Source: Planctomycetota bacterium (lineage in GTDB: Bacteria; Planctomycetota; Planctomycetia; Isosphaerales; Isosphaeraceae). From it: a stretch of DNA of 8,903 bases. The stretch covers positions 1 to 8,903 of the forward strand of contig JAJYCH010000133.1 of NCBI GenBank assembly GCA_021778575.1, given 5' to 3'. Position 1 is the stretch's first letter. Each line of letters opens with the position of its first letter. The position numbers and the translations under genes are program-made. A model generated the notes under the pieces. That model did no database searches, was not told where the DNA came from, and saw only the letters and a list, made by a program, of their open reading frames with translations. Shown one piece after another: positions 5,287 through 8,903 of the stretch.

Positions 5287-7865
5287 GCACCGCAGCGCCA
5301 ACGCCAACGCCAACGCCAACGCCTCAACCATCGACGAATGCCGACCTTCCCTGGGCTCCCGTTCGCCGCCCCTGGGGCCTGGCCGATGGTCTGGCGCTCT
5401 TGACCTGGACCGGCGCCCTGGTGGCGTTCTTCTGGGATGCGGTGACGCTCAAGAAAGCACTTTTTTACTTCGACATCACCGAGATCAATTATCCGTATCG
5501 CGAATTCCTCGCCTCGGAGTGGAAGCTCGGCCGGTTCTCGCGCTGGCATCCCGGACTTTATAACGGGTTTCCGATCTATGCCGAGAGTCAGGCCGGATTC
5601 TGGCACCCGCTCAAGTTCGTGCTCTACCCGTGGCTCCAGACCTGGCAGGCGCTTAACCTCGACACGATCGGGTCGATCTGGCTGACCGGCCTGGCGACTT
5701 ACGGCTGGCTCCGTCGCCACGTCGGCCCGGCCGGTGCCCTGACCGGCGCGGCGCTGTTCGGCCTGAGCGGATTCGTCTGGGCGCACCTGATCCACACGAG
5801 CATGACCAACGCCCTGATCAGCGTGCCGCTGGCGTTCTGGGGGCTCGAAGTCGCCTGCGAAGGGGGCAAGCTCCGGGGGGCCGCGCTCGGTGGTCTGGCT
5901 CTGGCCTGTCAGGTCTTCGCCGGGCACTTGCAGGACACCATCCTGACCGCCGGGGCGCTGGGGATCTGGGCGACCTACCGGGCTTTCACCGCGTCGAGTG
6001 CCCGAGGATTCCTCCGGCCGCTGGTGATGGTCGCGATCCTGGGAGCAATCGGCGTCCTGGTCTCGGCCATACAGTGGGTCCCCTCGAAGAACCTGCTCGA
6101 TCGCTCGCCTCGCGAAGGAGGCTTGACCTGGGAGCAGATCACCTACGGGTCGTGGTCGCCCGAACTGTTGCCGACCCTCGTCGTCCGCGAAGCCTATGGC
6201 ACCCTGCCGCGCGATACCGACTGGACCGACGGCTATTACCCCTATCACGAGATGAACGCCTATCTCGGCCTGATCGGGATGGCCCTGGCGTTCCTCGGCG
6301 CGGGGGCAAGCCGCGACCGCTGGGTCGGCGCCTGGATCGTCCTGGCCGGGCTGGGCATGTTGTTCATGCTCGGCCGTTATACCGCCTTGTTTGATTATAT
6401 GAACCTGGTCCCGGTGGTCGGTAGCTCGCGGATTCCGGTGCGGTATCACCTCTGGGTCTCGCTGGCGGTCGCCGCCCTGGCGAGCGTGGGAGTCGACCGG
6501 CTGGCCCGGCCGGATCGGGTCGGCCTCCGGGGAGTCTCGTGGTTCCTGATCTTGATCGTGGCGGCCTCGCTGGCGATTCTTGGTTATGTTTATCTGCCGA
6601 TCTGGACCGAGTCCCGACGGTGGTCCTCGCCCGAGCACCTCGAACATTTTCGCTGGCTGGGTAACGAGCTGGCGATCGGATTCGGCCGGACGTTCGGCCT
6701 GGGGCTGGCGGCCTGGTTCCTGATCGTCCGGGCCTCCAAGGAGATCCGGGCCGACCGCCGAGGCTGGCTCGCGGCCGGTTTGCCGGTCCTGGTGATCGCC
6801 GACCTGCTCGGCTCGCACCGGCTCGACGTGCCGACGATCGACCCGTCGTACTGGACGAAACCGCCCGAGTCGGTCGCGCGGATCAAGGCCGATCCGTGGC
6901 TGATCCGCGTCTTTGGCGTGGCGCTCCGGTCGTCGGCCGAACCTGGTTTCGCGTCGAGAAATGTCAATTTCTTTGAGGTGCGTGACCAGCTTGCCTGGGC
7001 ACTCCCGCCGGTCTGGGGTCTTCGAACGTCGCAAGGGCACACGCCGATTTACCCCCGGCGCGTCCTGACCTTCCAGGAGCACGCCGCCCCCGGCTGGACC
7101 CGGTTCATCGTCGAAGGGGTGACGCACGTCCTCTACAACCTCCAACCGCTTTCGAACGAGGTCGAGCACGTCGGCACGGCCAATATTTATCGGAACCGCA
7201 AGGCCCTGCCCCGGGCCCGGCTGATGGGACAGCCCGTCTACGTCCGCGACGAGGCCGAAGCCTCGAAGGCGCTCGACGCGATGGGGGCAAGCATCATCGA
7301 TCATTTAATCGTCGAGGACCCCGACCACCCCCTGCCCGGCTCGGCCACCGTCGAAGGAACCGCCACGATCGAGGTTGACCTTCCCGAGCGTGTCGAGGTT
7401 GCCGTCGATGCGCAGACTCCTGCTTATCTCTTGCTGACCGATACCTTCGATCCCGGCTGGTCGGCAACCATCGACAACCAGCCCGCCTCGATCCGCCCGG
7501 CCTACGCCGCGTTCCGCGCGGTTTACCTGTCGGCGGGCAAACATCGGGTGATTTACACCTATGAACCCGCCGGCTTCCGCGCCGGGCTGGCGCTGACGGT
7601 CATCGGCCTGATCGCGGTCGCCGCCTGTCTGGCCTGGCCCCGAGGAATCATCGAGCCCGACCTCTCGCACGTCCCCCTGTCCTGGCCGCGAATCTGGCCG
7701 GCGCTCTACGCCGCGCTGTTGCTGGCTTGCGTCCTGGCATCGAGCATCAAGTTCGGTCCGCAAGGACCAAAGCTTCATCCTCGGTGGGAGGGGGCTTCGC
7801 ATCGGTTCACCTGGAGCGCCGACATCGACGCGATCCGACCAATGAGCAAGATGCTCGGAAGGTAG
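5283..7865 (+). CDS. YfhO family membrane protein (GT-C-like)
   Basis: An 860-aa polytopic membrane protein. After a low-complexity N-terminal tail (residues 2-20, Thr-Pro rich) and a first helix at about 30-55 comes the acidic loop YFDITEINYPYREF, with Asp64 and Glu67. It is followed by HPGLYNGFPIYAESQAGFWHP at about residues 90-110. This G.P...E.Q.G..HP pattern in the first outer loop is typical of YfhO (PF09586). About a dozen helices follow. Near residues 715-765 is the family's beta-rich outer domain, TDTFDPGWSATIDNQPA followed by AFRAVYLSAGKH. Two more helices and a ~40-residue polar tail end the protein. In Firmicutes, YfhO has been linked to glycosylation of lipoteichoic acid; the role here is open. 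Start: GTG at 5283 overlaps the previous stop, with AAGGG (5270-5274) 8 bases upstream. An in-frame GTG at 5262 precedes that site and is rejected. Confidence 0.9.
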   Translation: MSTAAPTPTPTPTPQPSTNADLPWAPVRRPWGLADGLALLTWTGALVAFFWDAVTLKKALFYFDITEINYPYREFLASEWKLGRFSRWHPGLYNGFPIYAESQAGFWHPLKFVLYPWLQTWQALNLDTIGSIWLTGLATYGWLRRHVGPAGALTGAALFGLSGFVWAHLIHTSMTNALISVPLAFWGLEVACEGGKLRGAALGGLALACQVFAGHLQDTILTAGALGIWATYRAFTASSARGFLRPLVMVAILGAIGVLVSAIQWVPSKNLLDRSPREGGLTWEQITYGSWSPELLPTLVVREAYGTLPRDTDWTDGYYPYHEMNAYLGLIGMALAFLGAGASRDRWVGAWIVLAGLGMLFMLGRYTALFDYMNLVPVVGSSRIPVRYHLWVSLAVAALASVGVDRLARPDRVGLRGVSWFLILIVAASLAILGYVYLPIWTESRRWSSPEHLEHFRWLGNELAIGFGRTFGLGLAAWFLIVRASKEIRADRRGWLAAGLPVLVIADLLGSHRLDVPTIDPSYWTKPPESVARIKADPWLIRVFGVALRSSAEPGFASRNVNFFEVRDQLAWALPPVWGLRTSQGHTPIYPRRVLTFQEHAAPGWTRFIVEGVTHVLYNLQPLSNEVEHVGTANIYRNRKALPRARLMGQPVYVRDEAEASKALDAMGASIIDHLIVEDPDHPLPGSATVEGTATIEVDLPERVEVAVDAQTPAYLLLTDTFDPGWSATIDNQPASIRPAYAAFRAVYLSAGKHRVIYTYEPAGFRAGLALTVIGLIAVAACLAWPRGIIEPDLSHVPLSWPRIWPALYAALLLACVLASSIKFGPQGPKLHPRWEGASHRFTWSADIDAIRPMSKMLGR
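5297..5323 (+). repeat. Hexanucleotide tandem repeat coding for Thr-Pro dipeptides
   Basis: GCCAAC is repeated four times without error (5297-5320), with a half copy following (GCC, 5321-5323). It lies 14 bases inside the YfhO-family gene and encodes alternating Pro and Thr at the cytoplasmic N-terminus. Unit length is a multiple of three, so slippage would lengthen or shorten the Thr-Pro tail without breaking the frame. Confidence 0.9.
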
Positions 7866-7875
7866 TCCGTCGGGG

Positions 7876-7904
7876 TCGAGAATCCGCCGGTCAGACGGTA
7901 TAAT
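7876..7904 (+). promoter_or_regulatory. Sigma70-type promoter for the msrB lipoprotein gene
   Basis: A perfect -10 hexamer TATAAT lies at 7899-7904. Exactly 17 bases upstream is TCGAGA (7876-7881), which matches the -35 consensus TTGACA at four of six positions. A start site near 7911 would give a leader of about 32 bases, with GAGGAG (7929-7934) as the ribosome binding site. It follows the YfhO stop closely, showing that MsrB can be transcribed apart from the upstream run. Planctomycete promoters are poorly mapped, so this rests on the general consensus. Confidence 0.62.
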
Positions 7905-7942
7905 CCGAGAAACCAACCAAGTCGCCCAGAGGAGTCGTTCCC

Positions 7943-8506
7943 GTGCCCAGGATCGATCGAAGCCCAGGGATTTCGGCATTGGCGATCATCTGTTTGATCG
8001 TTGCCGGATGTACCGAGGGGCCAAAGTCCGGACCCGTATCGGATCAATCCCAAGCAAGCCGTCCCGCTGGAGTTCCTGAGATGCCATCCACCAAAGAGAA
8101 TAGCTCGACCGGTCCCGATTCGAAGTACAACCCGCTGACGGCCGAGGAAGAACGGGTGATCCTCGGCAAGGGGACACAACGGGCGTTCGTCGGTGAATAT
8201 ACCGATCTCAAAGACGCCGGCACCTATGTCTGCCGACGCTGCAACGCGCCGCTCTATCAATCCGACGCCAAATTCGCCAGCGAATGCGGCTGGCCCAGCT
8301 TCGACGACGAGATCCCAGGTTCCGTCAAGAAGGTGCCCGATATCGACGGTTCGCGGACCGAGATCGTCTGCCAGAACTGCGGTGGCCACCTCGGCCACGT
8401 CTTCGTGGGCGAAAAATTCACGGCCAAGAACACACGGCACTGCGTGAACTCGCTCTCGATGAAGTTTTATCCCAAAGGGAAAGAACTCCCCCCCGTGATC
8501 AAATAG
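7943..8506 (+). CDS. msrB: Peptide-methionine (R)-S-oxide reductase, lipoprotein form
   Basis: A 187-aa enzyme that reduces methionine-R-sulfoxide in proteins. Residues 1-23 form a lipoprotein signal (SALAIICLIVAGC), with lipobox VAGC and Cys23 as the lipidated residue, so the enzyme should be membrane-anchored outside the cytoplasm. A Ser/Pro-rich linker (24-63) leads to the MsrB domain, about 64-180. Two zinc-binding CxxC pairs are present: CRRC at 97-100 and CQNC at 143-146. Cys115 in CGWPSF sits where many MsrBs have a second redox cysteine. The catalytic cysteine is Cys167 in RHCVNSLSMKF, preceded by GHLGHVF. All expected motifs are intact. The start is GTG at 7943, with GAGGAG (7929-7934) 8 bases upstream; no ATG lies near the signal peptide. 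Being extracytoplasmic, it needs a periplasmic electron donor, and no thioredoxin- or DsbD-like partner gene is visible in this window. Confidence 0.96.
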   Translation: MPRIDRSPGISALAIICLIVAGCTEGPKSGPVSDQSQASRPAGVPEMPSTKENSSTGPDSKYNPLTAEEERVILGKGTQRAFVGEYTDLKDAGTYVCRRCNAPLYQSDAKFASECGWPSFDDEIPGSVKKVPDIDGSRTEIVCQNCGGHLGHVFVGEKFTAKNTRHCVNSLSMKFYPKGKELPPVIK

Positions 8507-8585
8507 CGAGGTCGTCAGGACGCCCGGATCGGAAATCAAGCGTCGAAAATCAGTCGAAATCGCTCTCTGGAATTTCGGCACTCCG

Positions 8586-8677
8586 CGCTGAACTCCACCT
8601 GCCATTTGGCACTCGTTCCCACGCGGGAGCGTGGGAACGAGGACGACGTTACGTCCGATCTGTGGTGGAGTTCAGCG
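8586..8677. repeat. Nested palindrome: 14-bp inverted repeat enclosing REP-like copy 2
   Basis: CGCTGAACTCCACC (8586-8599) is the exact reverse complement of GGTGGAGTTCAGCG (8664-8677). Between these arms lie the second REP-like hairpin (8612-8641) and a smaller palindrome, GACGTTACGTC (8645-8655). Folded as RNA or extruded as DNA, the segment would give a closing stem with two inner hairpins, a three-way junction of 92 bases. A run of eight A residues (8687-8694) follows closely. No open reading frame inside it looks real. It may be a small non-autonomous mobile element or a structured 3' end of the msrB transcript. The pairing is seen directly; the role is unknown. Confidence 0.8.
8612..8641. 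repeat. Perfect palindromic (REP-like) repeat, copy 2
   Basis: CTCGTTCCCACGC (8612-8624) pairs perfectly with GCGTGGGAACGAG (8629-8641) around a 4-base loop, GGGA. The 13-bp arms are identical to the arms of the copy at 151-187, while the loop differs in length and sequence. This indicates selection for, or copying of, the stem rather than the loop. It lies 105 bases after the msrB stop. Confidence 0.88.
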
Positions 8678-8717
8678 AGAAGTCTCAAAAAAAATTGCGA
8701 AAAACCCGACTAATTTC

Positions 8718-8780
8718 GGCCTCGTGGTTCGGAATATCAAGACCGGTGCCAGTCTTGATCACGACGAACCACGAAAGGCC
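8718..8780 (+). promoter_or_regulatory. Nested hairpin leader that encloses the next gene's ribosome binding site
   Basis: CGTGGTTCG (8723-8731) pairs with CGAACCACG (8765-8773), extended by T8722-A8774 and, after a 2-base bulge, by GGCC (8718-8721) with GGCC (8777-8780). Inside, ATCAAGAC (8736-8743) pairs with GTCTTGAT (8752-8759) around an 8-base loop. The internal loop is GAAT opposite CACGA. The likely ribosome binding site AAAGG (8774-8778) lies in the outer 3' arm, 7 bases before the ATG at 8786, so folding would partly hide it. This could be a translational control element or simply the end of a mobile unit. No ligand-sensing class is recognised, and I could not place a promoter upstream with confidence. 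Confidence 0.68.
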
Positions 8781-8785
8781 CGACC

Positions 8786-8903
8786 ATGCCCGCCTCCGAA
8801 GCACAGATCAACGCGAACAAAGCCAACGCCGCTAAATCCACCGGCCCGAAAACGACCGAAGGCAAGGAACGATCGCGCCAAAATTCACTCAAGCATGGGT
8901 TCA
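8786..8903 (+). CDS. STGPKT-type hypothetical protein, N-terminal part, partial
   Basis: The first 39 codons of a gene cut off by the window end. The peptide begins MPASEAQINANKANAAK, continues STGPKTTEGKERSRQ and ends at NSLKHGF. The pattern N..NA..STGP.T.EGK..S..N..KHG is the shared N-terminus of a large family of hypothetical proteins that I know as abundant, often in many copies per genome, in planctomycetes and acidobacteria and also found in proteobacteria. Its function is not known to me. The short Lys/Arg/Asn-rich motif could bind nucleic acid, which is a guess. AAAGG (8774-8778) is a suitable ribosome binding site 7 bases upstream. The frame stays open to the last base. Its multi-copy nature in relatives and the palindromes just upstream suggest a repeat-rich, rearranging region. 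Confidence 0.75.
   Translation, partial: MPASEAQINANKANAAKSTGPKTTEGKERSRQNSLKHGF

Noticed and set aside
5235..7304. A 689-codon open frame on the minus strand opposite the YfhO-like gene
   Set aside because: Same low-complexity composition (Arg, Asp, Pro, Gln, Gly), no domain pattern, and fully overlapped by a recognisable family protein.
7867..7898. CCGTC/GACGG inverted repeat after the YfhO-like stop as a terminator
   Set aside because: Only five base pairs with a 22-base loop and no T-run; it overlaps the better supported promoter.
8571..8720. AATTTCGGC direct repeats (8571-8579 and 8712-8720) as target-site duplications around the nested palindrome
   Set aside because: The copies lie at unequal distances (6 and 34 bases) from the outer arms, and a 9-base match in this span can arise by chance.

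Overview
The window looks like chromosomal DNA from a GC-rich planctomycete, most likely of the Isosphaeraceae type. This is inferred from gene families and composition, not from a marker gene. The pointers are strong G/C codon bias, GTG starts, a YfhO/GT-C membrane protein pair, a lipoprotein form of MsrB, and the start of a STGPKT-type hypothetical protein that is common in planctomycetes. Every supported gene lies on the plus strand. I see no rRNA, tRNA, CRISPR array or transposase.

Layout: (1) 1-143 is the tail of a SulP-type anion transporter (STAS domain). (2) 144-397 is non-coding and holds a perfect 14-bp palindromic repeat plus two weaker hairpins. (3) 398-7865 is a tightly packed run of six genes, probably an operon or two. 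It holds a B12-binding-like radical SAM protein of unknown function, a 96-aa zinc-ribbon protein overlapping (ATGA) a 148-aa two-helix membrane protein, a 185-aa soluble hypothetical protein, a 556-aa GT-C-like polytopic membrane protein, and an 860-aa YfhO-family membrane protein that overlaps it (GTGA). (4) 7866-7942 carries a good sigma70-type promoter for a separate gene, a lipoprotein MsrB (7943-8506). (5) 8507-8785 is non-coding but highly structured. A second copy of the palindromic repeat sits inside a larger 14-bp inverted repeat, followed by a nested hairpin whose 3' arm contains the ribosome binding site of the next gene. (6) 8786-8903 is the first 39 codons of a STGPKT-family hypothetical protein, cut by the window edge.

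How the genes may work together: the two large membrane proteins are probably a functional pair that transfers sugars from lipid carriers or assembles cell-envelope glycans; the substrate cannot be read from sequence. The zinc-ribbon/two-helix pair is translationally coupled and is the best candidate for an undescribed two-component module. MsrB is an envelope repair enzyme for oxidised methionine with its own promoter. The most unusual DNA-level signals are the nested palindromes at 8586-8677 and 8718-8780.
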